A DNA stretch of 64,000 nucleotides from Crambe crambe (taxonomy: Eukaryota > Porifera > Demospongiae > Poecilosclerida > Crambeidae): assembly GCA_963924555.1 (NCBI GenBank), contig OZ004581.1:5867338-5931337 (forward strand), in the 5' to 3' direction. Shown here in pieces: positions 23,471-33,270 of this stretch. Both the position numbers and the translations under genes were made by a program. Under the pieces are notes generated by a model. It saw only the letters and a list, made by a program, of their open reading frames with translations, was not told the DNA's origin and made no database searches. Numbering within the stretch: the stretch's first letter is position 1; each line of letters begins with the position of its first letter.

Positions 23471-23572
23471 TAATTTGGGTATAATTGCATGAGGAACTGG
23501 CTAGGTAATTGCATGAGGCGAGGTGAAGCCAGTGCAATTTTAGACAGTTCCGAATGCAATTATACCCAAATT
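23471..23572. repeat. Short foldback, about 100 bp
   Basis: TAATTTGGGTATAATTGCAT with GAGGAACTG is mirrored by CAGTTCCGAATGCAATTATA and CCCAAATT. The arms are about 29 bp. The stretch 23,575-24,290 has no other recognisable feature. Confidence 0.75.
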
Positions 23573-24293
23573 GCAAGAAAAAGCCTATTAATCATAAATT
23601 ACTTGTATCAGCCAGGCAGCTGCATGTAGGAAGCTGTTTATATGAATCTGTAATGCTTGCCACAAAACACTTACTTCAGCCTAGCGGTGGCCTACTAGGC
23701 CAACAATCCACATAGATAAGCCTAGCACCTACAATTCACCCTGAAAAACCACTGTAGAAATCAATCAAGCTTGCCTACAATCTTCAGAAATGTCGTTACT
23801 AGGTTAGTAAATATTAACCATATAATTAATAATTTTAATACCATTAAGTTAACGTTGTTACACACTGAACGTACAAAACAAGTGTCAATAACACATCCAT
23901 AGGGACTTACTGTAACCATTCTCTCACTCTCGACTGTGGCTTACGCTGCATCTTTCAATGGGTGTTCATTATCGCTGATGTTAGCAACCAATTTCAGAGC
24001 AATTGTTTTACGTTATTACAACCTCCTCATGGACATAAGCACAATGCACTAACACAGTTGAAAGTCCAAAGAATAGTGTCACAAGTCAGTGTCCAATGAT
24101 GCTCCTCACAAACTCCATAAAGATTTCATAGCTCTCCTGGCTAAATTTCCTACCATCACTCAACATGTTATAAACAAAAATCCAATAACAAGAATAGAGA
24201 TTAAATTTTCTAAAAATGACTGCAGAAATAAGTCTACACAAAAATGAATGACTGTGTTACATGTGATCAAGTATAGGTTATTGCACGAAGTAG

Positions 24294-24403
24294 AGGAGTT
24301 TCACTACTTTAGGAACCTGAGACCTGTTGCTATTATGGTGACCGAGGGCGAAGCCCGAGGTCATCATAGGCAACAGCTCAAGGTCCTAAAATAGTGAAAC
24401 TCC
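24294..24403. repeat. Short foldback, about 110 bp
   Basis: GGAGTTTCACTACTTTAGGA is mirrored by TCCTAAAATAGTGAAACTCC. The centre carries CCGAGGGCGAAGCCCGAGG, itself a hairpin. The stretch 24,404-25,045 is otherwise AT-rich and empty. Confidence 0.75.
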
Positions 24404-25045
24404 AAGACTGAGGGCATTAACCGACTTAGACTATGGCTGGCTAAGAGCAGTTGTAGGCTCAATGAGTCCCTTTTATACTGTCAAACATTCAGAAGTCTTG
24501 TTGGGTTTCTACAGGATGTAATTAGTGATCATGAATAATGATTAATCTTTATTTTCACTCTACACTTTTCTACACTTTTCTACACTTTTCAAGCAATTCA
24601 AGTATGTAGTTTTTGATGCCACAGAAATGCAAAATATAATCATATTCATATACAAATAATTGCATTCTTTTAAAACCACAATGAAACCCATTGAAAGTTC
24701 TGAGAGTTTGACACTAAAAACAGCCCTTGGGAATAGCAAGCCTAACTGAGGTGCTTATGGAGCTCAGGCCAGTCTTGCTTTACTGGTCATTAATTAGTTT
24801 AATGCCCTAATGGCTGGTAGTTTCACTGTTTTAAAAACCTCATTGTGGTCAAAACTTCAAAGCATATTATGGATGCCATAGTCTAATGTTAGGTTAGGTA
24901 AAGCTTCTACCACAGGACACTAAGAATACTGTATAAAGAGACCACATGTGACCAAACGCAATCTTCAGAAGAAGAGGGGAAGTGGTTTCTTATAGTTACA
25001 TATGTCAGCCTAGCATACTTTATAGCTCTCTGATAATAATTGCAG

Positions 25046-25549
25046 GTATCCGTGATTGGAAAGATGTTGTTGAAGAAATTGATGATACTCAATTAAGTGA
25101 GTATATAATAACTGTGTAGTTTGTTATTGTTGTTTTTTTAATAGCTATAATGTATGCTGTACATAATTATCTGTCAAAAGAAATTTTTTGTAATCCAGGA
25201 TTGGATGGTATATCAGAAGTAATAAAAGAAGTACGTGACCTAGCTAATGAATGGGATTATATTGCAATAAATCTTGGGATCCGGCCTGATGATATCGAAA
25301 AGATTAGAAGAAACCGTATAGGAAGGGATAAACGGGCTCTTATTGATGCCGAAAAGATTAGAAGAAACTGGAATGATGCCGAAAGGCCTCTGAGTGATGC
25401 CGAAAGGCCTCTGAGTGATGCCATATATTATTGGATCAAGATGGATTATATGCCTAGTTTTCGCATACCAAATTGGAGGACTTTGGCAATTACTGTGCGA
25501 CATATAAATTATGGTATTGCTCGTACAATTGCTAGAAATCACCCCCAAG
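25046..25549 (+). CDS. Gene 1, death-domain exons (two exons)
   Basis: Exon a is 25,046-25,096 (acceptor TGCAG, donor AA|GTGAGT) and exon b 25,145-25,549 (acceptor TTTTTTAATAG, donor AAG|GTAACT). Both start and end in phase 1 and join without a stop. Together they encode IRDWKDVVEEIDDTQL followed by a six-helix death-domain pattern: LANEWDYIAINLGIRPDDIE (helices 2-3), then IYYWIK, then PNWRTLAITV and IARTIARNHP (helices 5-6). Death domains mediate homotypic protein contacts in cell-death and immune signalling. Between helices 3 and 4 there is an unusual insertion of DAEKIRRNWN and two DAERPLS units, made by a 21-bp tandem repeat. The open phase-1 end fits the subtilase exon at 37,771, so I join them as one gene. 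That join is inferred across 12.2 kb of intron. The 5' end is not found. Confidence 0.72.
25375..25416 (+). repeat. In-frame 21-bp tandem repeat inside the death-domain exon
   Basis: GATGCCGAAAGGCCTCTGAG (plus T) occurs twice in direct succession (25,375-25,395 and 25,396-25,416). A related 30-bp unit starting GATGCCGAAAAGATTAGAAG precedes it at 25,345. All preserve the frame and add DAE-type heptads between helices 3 and 4. Confidence 0.9.
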
Positions 25550-25649
25550 GTAACTAGATACAAGGGACTACACGTGCACTTATTAACTATGCAGATGTAA
25601 ATTCCTATTGCATGTTCTATTATAATACATTCTTACAGCTTGGTTAACA

Positions 25650-25945
25650 AGTAAAGGAAAAATATATATATTCTAAAAAAAATAGGGATGGCTGTGTGCG
25701 GTTCAAAAAAGTTCAGCAACAAGAGAGTGAACTTCAGTTACCCATCACCAACTACGAGCTAACAATTCTTACTTCACTCCCATGACAGGCCAAGATGAAA
25801 TATAAAGGGAGTGAAGTAGGAATAATTAGCTTGTAGTTGGTGATGGGAAAGGGGTCACTTGATTGAAGTTCACTCTCGTTGCTGAACCACCCTATTCTTT
25901 TTCTTTTCTTTTTTTTAAAGAATATTTTTTTCCTTTACTTGTTCA
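25650..25945. repeat. Foldback repeat family B, copy 1
   Basis: GAGAGTGAACTTCAGTTACC / CATCACCAACTACGAGCTAA is mirrored by GCTTGTAGTTGGTGATGGG / TTGAAGTTCACTCTCGTTGC, with GGAGTGAAGTAGGAATAATT near the centre. Related pieces lie at 30,765-30,960 and 61,340-61,525. It lies in the gene 1 intron. From 25,950 to 27,530 I see no gene. Some strings there (TGCCTCGGCAT at 26,397, AGTGCCGAGGCATTC at 27,257) belong to another dispersed inverted repeat. Confidence 0.75.
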
Positions 25946-27537
25946 TCTTTTTTGATGTAATGCTCTAATAGGCAACTGATCCTGCTATCCAAGTTAAAGT
26001 TCACGTATTGTAGCTAGGGAGGTTTCATCGTATTACAGTGTGTGGGCGACATCAAAGACACAGCCTGTAGTATAAACACTGTAACCACACAGCAAATAGT
26101 TAGAAGCCATCATCTAACTTCCAGATCTAGCACAGTGAGACATCAATTGAGCTTGTATCCATGGATACTACTAAGAGAGATCCCACCCCCTAGTGCAAAC
26201 ATACGTAGTACAAGCCAGATAAACCACAGGTTAGCACTTCTACAGGATACTTCCGCCTTGGGGTCTATGTAATAACCGCCTCGTGTATATCCTATAGAAG
26301 CATTAAACTGAAGTTTGTCTATAACATATTGTATGAGCTGAAATGAATCCGATTTGTACAGTTTATAATAAAGATTTGCCATTGACCTAATTTTTTGCCT
26401 CGGCATCGAAGTGCTGAGGTGCAGTGTTGGAGGCGACTATGATGGGCAACGATGGTGGTACGTTCACGCACACGCGCAATGATGCACAATGATGCGTATC
26501 GAGCATGTGCATTAGCTCTAGCTAGCTAGTACAGTACAGTATAGCTAGCTAGACAAGCTTTACTACGGTACTAAGGACAAACAGACAGGCTAAGGCTCGC
26601 AGTCACTACGCGGTAACTCTACACTGTGAAGAAAGTGCTGATGCTTCTTGGCCGTCTTTGCCAACAATCAAGCCCATTATGACATGCAGAGAACTGACTA
26701 AAAGACAGCAATGAACAAAAACAACAGAGATTGCAGTGTATACAAACTAGTGATCGTTTGAAGTGCCAAAGAGAGACCCATGGTGAAGGAGAATCTCAGT
26801 ACTAAGACTTTGAGGCTTCCAAACAACGAGAATCCAGTACACATACTTCAATCAAGCTATGCGTGAGAGTAACCCTTCTAAACAGCAGTTCGAAAGCATT
26901 GAACAGCAAGAATACTAGCTGTGTAAATACTAACCTTACTACAATAAGCCATGTTGCTCAGTGCACATTATTTGGAACTCTCCACAGCCAGAATTAAAAA
27001 GAAGCTGAGAGAAATATTTTGGCAACACTTTAATTATAGAAAAATTTGACCCCACAAATCCCTGCACTTTTCATTATTTATTCCCATGCAGCAAGTGTTC
27101 ACCAATTCCTTCAAACATCCTTGTACGACTCTGGCTTCAAGCCAGTGATCCCTCAGTGTATCTTCATCACCTTTTACTCGTCTCTTATATACCACTGTCA
27201 TATTCACTGTAAAGCATTTAAAATACATAAATTTAGAAAGTTAAAGGTTGCACTTAAGTGCCGAGGCATTCCTAGTCTTTTAAAGACTAACTTGGATATG
27301 TACCTGATCTATACTGTTGCATCAAGGCTTGATTCATAACCAGACTAGTGCCTAGGGTTTAGCATCAACATCAAGAGAGAAAGCCAATGACAGATTCGCT
27401 AGTCAGTTGTGAGGTCAAGGTTCAAGAATCACGTGTACGGGGCAGGGCATAAAAATATCCGCCATGTTGTAGATTGAAAGCTAGCAAGTTGAAATATGAC
27501 ATGCTATTTTTGAACATGTCGGGTTAAGGTAAAGGAT

Positions 27538-27600
27538 TATAGCGCAGTTAATTTTGAGTAGTGTGGTATAAGCAACCATTTCTGTAATAAGATGCTTGAT
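27538..27600 (+). promoter_or_regulatory. Duplicated upstream block 1 (promoter or first-exon candidate)
   Basis: TATAGCGCAGTTAATTTTGA followed by GTAGTGTGGTATAA, AACCATTTCT and TTGATGATTATGA closely matches 47,488-47,577. An ATG at 27,592 opens an acidic 15-codon frame (MLDDYDEINDH). It precedes the truncated death-domain copy by about 90 bp. A role as promoter or 5' exon is inferred only from its duplication near two death-fold genes. Confidence 0.35.
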
Positions 27601-27680
27601 GATTATGATGAGATAAATGACCACAACAACAACCCATAATCCATTATTATTATGTTATTATTATGATGTGCGTAAATTTG

Positions 27681-27767
27681 GCAAACCAAATTGGAGGACT
27701 TTGGCAAATGCTGTGCAACCTATAAATGAGGCTCTTGCTTGTACAATCACTAAAAATCGCCCCAAAG
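27681..27767 (+). pseudogene. Truncated paralogue of the death-domain exon
   Basis: This repeats the last third of the 25,145-25,549 exon: ACCAAATTGGAGGACTTTGG, then a frame reading PNWRTLANAVQPINEALA and TITKNRP, ending in a donor AAAG|GTAATT in the same phase 1. The following intron bases (ACTAGATACAAGGGACTACA) also match those after 25,549. The front of the domain and any acceptor are missing, so it is a 5'-truncated duplicate. Splicing it into gene 1 would need a cryptic acceptor. Confidence 0.7.
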
Positions 27768-28039
27768 GTAATTGTTAAACTAGATACAAGGGACTACATG
27801 TGCATGAGAGAATTGAATTTTCCTTATTGGCTATGAAATTCCTATTCCATTCCTTTGCATGTTGTTGGGTTCGCTCAAGAGAGTGAACACAAAGATGCTT
27901 ATTCTTTAGACAACTGCACAATGACTGAATCATAGGGGTGACCTTTTGGCTTTTTGATAGCCTAGCTATATGAGGTGACTAACATTTAGTGTGTTTTCAT
28001 GAGGTGTAAATATATATGAATCAAAGTGTTTATGCAGGT

Positions 28040-29225
28040 TGTGACAGTCTAGCCAATGTCCCCCTCCTTCTTTTGGTCAGTTACTCTCAGCAGTATCATC
28101 AATTGGTAGCTCATCGTCTTCCTCACCAGACTCCCAAGCCTGTCTTGACAGTCCATCCACATTGCTATGGAGTGCTATGGAGAGTTCCCGGCCGATGTAG
28201 TACATCAAAATCAAACTGTTTTAGTGCTAGAGCCCATCTCATCAACCTGTAGTTTGAATTCTGCATTTTTTGGAGGTAGTGTAGAGCTTGGTGGTCTGTC
28301 TGGACAGTGAATTTTCGTCCAAGGAGATGTGTTCGAGGGAGTTAACAATTGCTAAGCACTCCTTCTCCATAGCTGAATAGTTTAGCTTTCTAGGCAGTAG
28401 CTTTCTAGAATAGAATGCCATAGGTCTCTCGATTCCTTTCTCATCCTGCTGACTGAGGATTGCTCCAACCCACGGTGTGAAACATCTGTTTGTACTAGGA
28501 ATGGTTTCTATAGTCAACAGACTTTCTTTCAATGCCCTGAAGGCGAAGTTGAGGCTTGGCGTCCAGCTAATCTTCTGAGGCCGGTTTTTCTTCGTCATGT
28601 CTGAGAGTTCTGCTGACTTGCTAGCAAAATCTGGGATGAATTGTCGGTAGTAGCCAACAAGACCAAGGAAGGCCCTCATGTCCTTCTTAGTGACTGGTTG
28701 TTTGAATCCCTGGACTGCTTCTATTTTAACAATTTCGGGTTTAATCTTTCCTTTCCCAACAATATGACCCAAGTAGGCACATTCAGCCATGCCAAATTGG
28801 CATTTCTTCACTTTGATAGTCAATCCAGCTTCTTGTAAGATGGTGAATATTCTTCGCAGGTGGTCAAGGTGCTCCCTCCAGCTCTGACTGTGCAACAATG
28901 TCATCAAGGTAAGCTGCCACAAATCCATGGCAATCTGCCAGCAAATGATCTTTGAAAAGTTGTGGGGGCATTTTTGAGCCCGAATGGCACTGTTTGGAAC
29001 TCAGGCAGTCTGCAGGATGCACTGGGACTTAATAATACCCTTTAGTCAAGTCCAGGGTAGTAGCGTATTTGGAATCTCCAAGTTGCTCAATCAGTTCCTC
29101 AACTCGAGGCATCTGGTATGAATCATTTTGTGTGGCTGAGTTTAGCTTTCTGTAGTCAACACACATACGGAGTGACCCGTCTTTCTTTTTGACTGTAATG
29201 ATAGGGGTTTGATGACACCAAGTTC
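28040..29225 (-). pseudogene. Gmr1/gypsy-type RT-RNase H fragment
   Basis: The minus strand encodes the RT core in pieces (RMCVDYRKLNSATQND, LDLTKGYYQVP), a connection (CQFGMAECAYLGHIVGKGKI, GYYRQFIPDFASKSAELSD) and RNase H parts (RPMAFYSRKLLPRKLNYSAM), ending NADGLSRQAWESGEED. Several frameshifts and a deletion in the RNase H region break it. The sequence at the end resembles the C-terminal tail of the Gmr1-like element at 31.4-36.8 kb, so it is probably the same clade. No LTR or gag is present. Confidence 0.8.
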
Positions 29226-29528
29226 AAGCATGGTCTGAATATGTAGTATAACAATCTAAAAACATGTGCAAGCAGAGTTCTTTAGTTTTCTCATATGTAG
29301 CAAGCCTTGATGAGATTAGACTCTGCTAACGAGTGTGTACAGGCATTATGTGGTTCAGGTGAGTATCTAGTCAGCTCTAGCAAAATAAATTATTACCTCG
29401 ACAGCTTCTCTCAATGACACATCCGTACAGTGTAATGTAAATAAAGAATAAGAATAAGAAGTAAACTTTTTTTTTCTAAAGGACTTGCAGCCACAAATTA
29501 GACCTATTAACATACCTGAAAATAGTGG

Positions 29529-30760
29529 TCACAGATGAATGGTGTCACTACACCATAAATTTCCAGCATATAGACTTTCAATGGAAATGTGCTTCATCTT
29601 TGGCATGGAATATTCTACTGGGCCATACGTAGCATAGCTATCTAGCCTAGCATAGTGCTGCATTTGGGATGGGTTGAGTGCCTCCGCTATAGCACGTACC
29701 ACATGTATGTTGACTACCCGAACAGCTTTCGAAAATTTAAATAGCTTCCTTCTCATCCAAATCAAGCATTTACCTTTGGGTCAGACAGGCAATTTAGTGA
29801 CAGGGTTGGGCACAGGATTATTCTTCTTTTCTTCTTTCAGTTGCTTTAGATACAAGTTTCTAATGGTACTCTCTGAGTTTTGGGAAATCAGTTAGAAACT
29901 TTTAACTTCATTGCCATTCTGGAGAGCATACTAGACTGAGTACTTCCCCCGAGATTTTCTTTTGTTTGACAGCACAGCTGGATCAGCAAGGTCGGACACT
30001 GCATTTGCTACTCTGGCATGCTCTTCAACACTCAGTCCTGGTGATTCTCCCAGCTCAGGAATGTGACTTGGCACTGGGGGAGACACAATCTCTGGAGCTA
30101 CTTGAGGAGTTTGACTGAAACCATCTGGAACAGAGACATCACCTCCAACCACACAGCACACCACACTTCTTGCCACATTCTTGACCAGGTGCTCTAGCTC
30201 CACAAAGTAGCCACGTGGGATTTTTGTCTCCTCAGCAATGCTGAATGGCTGTCACTCTTAGTGTCCAGTTTCTCTGCAACTATAAATAGATCTCAGTTTC
30301 TAGTTATTAATTAACTTGCTGATTAACACACAGAGAGGTAGAAATTACAACCTTAAGTAGCTCGAGTGTAAATAGTGTAAATGGAATGAGCTTTGATGAT
30401 ACACAGTAGAGGCTATCATGTCTACAGAGCTATATGGACTCCCACACTAGGCGAGATGATGACTAGAGTGGCAATCCACATGATTGCTATGCCATAGCAG
30501 CCAGGAAACACCTGCCTGGTACTGGACTTCTGGAATGGTCATCTCCCCAAAGAGATCTCCAGGATAACCTGCTTCATCATAATGTATGGAGCTATAGTTA
30601 CAGTGAAAGTTGTGGACATGATCTGAGGCGATCTTCACCCATGTGGTTATGCTACTCTTGTTTGTGGATGTGCTAACTAGAAAAACAATGCATACATGCA
30701 TTCTCAAAATAAAGAATGAATCAATGTATATGGCTACAGATACGTACATATGCTGCAAAT
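29529..30760 (-). other. Unassigned minus-strand open frames
   Basis: Three minus-strand frames (29,529-29,765; 29,931-30,203; 30,447-30,758) have ordinary amino-acid composition, but I recognise no family. The second contains AEETKIPRGYFVELEHL ahead of its ATG and a proline-rich middle. The third has a plausible acceptor (TTTTTCTAG) at about 30,680. They could be exons of a decayed gene or transposon lying antisense in the gene 1 intron. No function is assigned. Confidence 0.25.
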
Positions 30761-30764
30761 ATGT

Positions 30765-31045
30765 AAAGGAAAAAAAATTATTCTAGTAAAAAAGAGAAGC
30801 AGGGATGGCTATGTGCAGTTCAAAGAAGTTCAGCAGAACTTCAGTCAAGTAACCCCTTACCCCTCACCAATATTACCAAACTACGAGCTAAATATTCCTA
30901 CTTCACTCCCTTTATATCATCTTGGCCTATCATGGGACATGAATTTCAGTTTGTTACTTGTAGAGTAAGGGTAGAAGAGAAAGAAGAGTTATACAGTCCT
31001 TGACCTGCCATCCCTACTTAGAGAGTGCTAGTGCACTCTCTGACA
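30765..31045. repeat. Repeat family B piece plus hairpin-tipped repeat end
   Basis: AGTTCAGCAGAACTTCAGTC / AAGTAACCCCTTACCCCTCA matches family B. It is followed by GTAGAAGAGAAAGAAGAGTT and GACCTGCCATCCCTACTTAG, which mirror 54,600-54,672. The tip at 31,019-31,040 is the palindrome AGAGAGTGCTAGTGCACTCT plus CT. Confidence 0.7.
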
Positions 31046-31283
31046 TAGTGAGCCATTCTGGCATGCAGTTATTATTCAGGGGCATCAGAAATGATGAGGC
31101 TGGTGAGGCTATAGCCTCGCCACTTTTTGGGTACTATTACAGGCCACTACCATGCTGCTCAACACATCAGTGTACTGTTAATTAATAACAGGTTATGTCA
31201 TGTGTTTACACATGTATAACCTGTACCAAACAGTTTCAAGGAAGAAAATTATTCCTCTCTGATATAGCTAATTAAGCATTTCA

Positions 31284-31436
31284 GATGCGCAACGAGAGCT
31301 AATATCTGAGGTTTGTAAGTTAGTTCAGCTGCTCCTAGTCATGCCTGCAACCAATGCTGTCAGTGAACGGTCATTCAGTGCCCTTCGTAGGATAAAAACT
31401 TACCTGTGACACAGCATCACCTTTGACTTTACACAT
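31284..31436 (+). pseudogene. hAT transposase C-terminal (dimerisation) fragment
   Basis: The plus frame reads LLLVMPATNAVSERSFSALR then RIKTYL. This is the conserved hAT dimerisation motif (T/N-A-x-x-E-R-x-F-S-x-L-x-x-I-K). A TGA follows at about 31,405. The rest of the transposase is not seen. The Gmr1-like LTR element begins directly after this fragment. Confidence 0.8.
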
Positions 31437-31694
31437 TGTTAGAGGTTCAACCAACGACGCCGTATAAACGCAAGGAAAACTTTTTTTAAGCTTTCACACA
31501 ACTCAACTGAACTGGAAAAAACTGGCATGAATCAACTAATTAATCATTTTCATGACGTGGCACTAAAAATTGTGAACTCTAGTGTGAAACGTGGCACAAA
31601 AATTTGCGAACTCAGGTGTGACAAAAATAGTAAACTAAGGTATGATGACAATGTAGTTAGGGGCCTCCGGGTCCATGGGAGGAGGTCCCTGACA
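31437..31694 (-). repeat. 3' LTR of the Gmr1-like element
   Basis: This 258-bp LTR starts TGTTAGAGGTTCAACC and ends CCCTGACA. It matches 36,521-36,798 with scattered substitutions and lacks about 20 bp found in the other copy (around GACTAGCTACCAC). The RNase H frame runs into it. Confidence 0.9.
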
Positions 31695-33264
31695 CCCCTC
31701 CCTCCTTCTTGGGGGCAGAGCCCTGGGTGGTATCCTCTTGTTCCCATGCTTGTCTGGATAATCCATCGGCATTTCCATTGTGGATTCCAGGTCGGTGTTG
31801 TACTGTGTATTCAAAGGGCTGTAGAGCTAGTACCCATCTTGTTACTCTGGCTCCACCGTATTTGATTGTGCTGAGATGTTTGAGGGCTCCATGGTCTGTT
31901 ACCACCGTAAATTTGTTTCCTAGGAGGTACACTTCAAAATGTTTGATAGCGTTCACCACTGCCAAGCATTCCTGTTGTGTTGCCGTATAGCGTTGTTCTC
32001 TGGGCAAAAACTTTCTGGAGTAAAATGCTACTGGTTTCAGGGCACCTTGTTTGTCTTCTTGGCTGAGGACTGCACCTACACCTCTGTTAGATGCATCAGT
32101 ATGTAAGGTGAAGGGCTTGTTTGGGTCTGGGTTCCATAGCATCGGTTCCTCCGCTAACTGAGCTTTGATGTTGTCAAATGCTTTCTGGTGAGAATGTGTC
32201 CATGTAATTTTGTCCGGCTGGTCTTTTCTTGTCAGGTCTGATAGCACTGCTGATGTTGATGAGAACTCTGGCAGGAAACGCCTGTAATATCCTGCTAAAC
32301 CAAGGAAACTCCGGATATCTTTCTTTGTCCTGGGTTGTGCAAACTCTTGAACTGCTGCAATTTTGGCTCTTTCCGGACGAACTCTACCTCTTCCAACCAC
32401 ATGTCCCAGGAATGAGCATTCTCTGGCTGCCCATATACATTTTCTCATCTTCGCTGTTAATCCTGCTTGTCGAAGTTTCTGTAAGACCTCTTTGAGATGG
32501 TCCAGGTGCTGCTCCCAAGACTTGCTAAAGATAATAGTGTCGTCTATGTAAGATGCTGCAAACAACCGGCAATCCATCAGAAGACTGTCCATGGCCCTCT
32601 GGAATGTCGCAGGTGCCCCCTTGAGGCCAAATGGCATCCTGTTGAACTCAAATTTGCCTGCTGGGGTTATGAAAGCTGTTTTGCACCTGTCTTCTTTTGC
32701 GACGGGAATCTGATAATAGCCTTTAGTTAAGTCTATCGTTGAGATGTACTGTGCTTCTGCAAGTGCATCAATTATTTCTTCGATCCTGGGGATTGGGTAA
32801 ACATCATCTGCTGTTACACTGTTGAGTTTTCTGAAGTCCACACACATTCGGAGGCTATTATCTTTCTTCCGGACGCATACTACTGGGGCTGTCCAAGGGC
32901 TCTCTGATTTAGAGATAAGTCCCTTTGTCAGAAGCTGGTTCACTTCTTCCTCCAGCGCCTTCTGCCATTTAGCTGGTATACGGTATGGGTGTTGATGAAT
33001 GGGGTTCACTTCTCCGGTCCTGATGTGATGTGTTGCAATGCTTGAACTCCCTGGCTCCTCTGAAAAAACATCTTCATACTGTCCTAGTAACTCTCCTAGT
33101 TGCTTCTGTTGTTGCTGATTCAGATGTGGTCTCTCCAATTTGGGTTGGTCCTTGTTGGGGTCTCTCTGAAGTGGGTCTGTCAACTCCAGCTGGTCAATTT
33201 CTCCTTTTTCCTCATCAGTGATCATAACTTGTAGAACCTCAGATGGTTGAACATATCGTTTCAA
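31657..33264 (-). CDS. Reverse transcriptase-RNase H of the Gmr1-like element
   Basis: An intact 535-codon frame. It has the RT fingers and palm (SPWTAPVVCVRKKDNSLRMC, DFRKLNSV, TIDLTKGYYQIPV), the catalytic YIDD box (ASYIDDTIIFSK), the connection (CSFLGHVVGRGRVRP, GYYRRFLPEF) and RNase H (FTLHTDASNRGVGAVLSQ with its catalytic Asp, QECLAVVNAIKHFEVYLLG, TDHGALKHL, GNADGLSRQAWEQED). It is in frame with the upstream integrase C-terminus except for one TGA at about 33,270, so the natural product is a longer polyprotein. The end overlaps the LTR. It would copy the element's RNA and degrade the RNA template. Confidence 0.92.
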   Translation of the reverse strand: MKRYVQPSEVLQVMITDEEKGEIDQLELTDPLQRDPNKDQPKLERPHLNQQQQKQLGELLGQYEDVFSEEPGSSSIATHHIRTGEVNPIHQHPYRIPAKWQKALEEEVNQLLTKGLISKSESPWTAPVVCVRKKDNSLRMCVDFRKLNSVTADDVYPIPRIEEIIDALAEAQYISTIDLTKGYYQIPVAKEDRCKTAFITPAGKFEFNRMPFGLKGAPATFQRAMDSLLMDCRLFAASYIDDTIIFSKSWEQHLDHLKEVLQKLRQAGLTAKMRKCIWAARECSFLGHVVGRGRVRPERAKIAAVQEFAQPRTKKDIRSFLGLAGYYRRFLPEFSSTSAVLSDLTRKDQPDKITWTHSHQKAFDNIKAQLAEEPMLWNPDPNKPFTLHTDASNRGVGAVLSQEDKQGALKPVAFYSRKFLPREQRYTATQQECLAVVNAIKHFEVYLLGNKFTVVTDHGALKHLSTIKYGGARVTRWVLALQPFEYTVQHRPGIHNGNADGLSRQAWEQEDTTQGSAPKKEGGVSGTSSHGPGGP

Positions 33265-33270
33265 TAAGTT

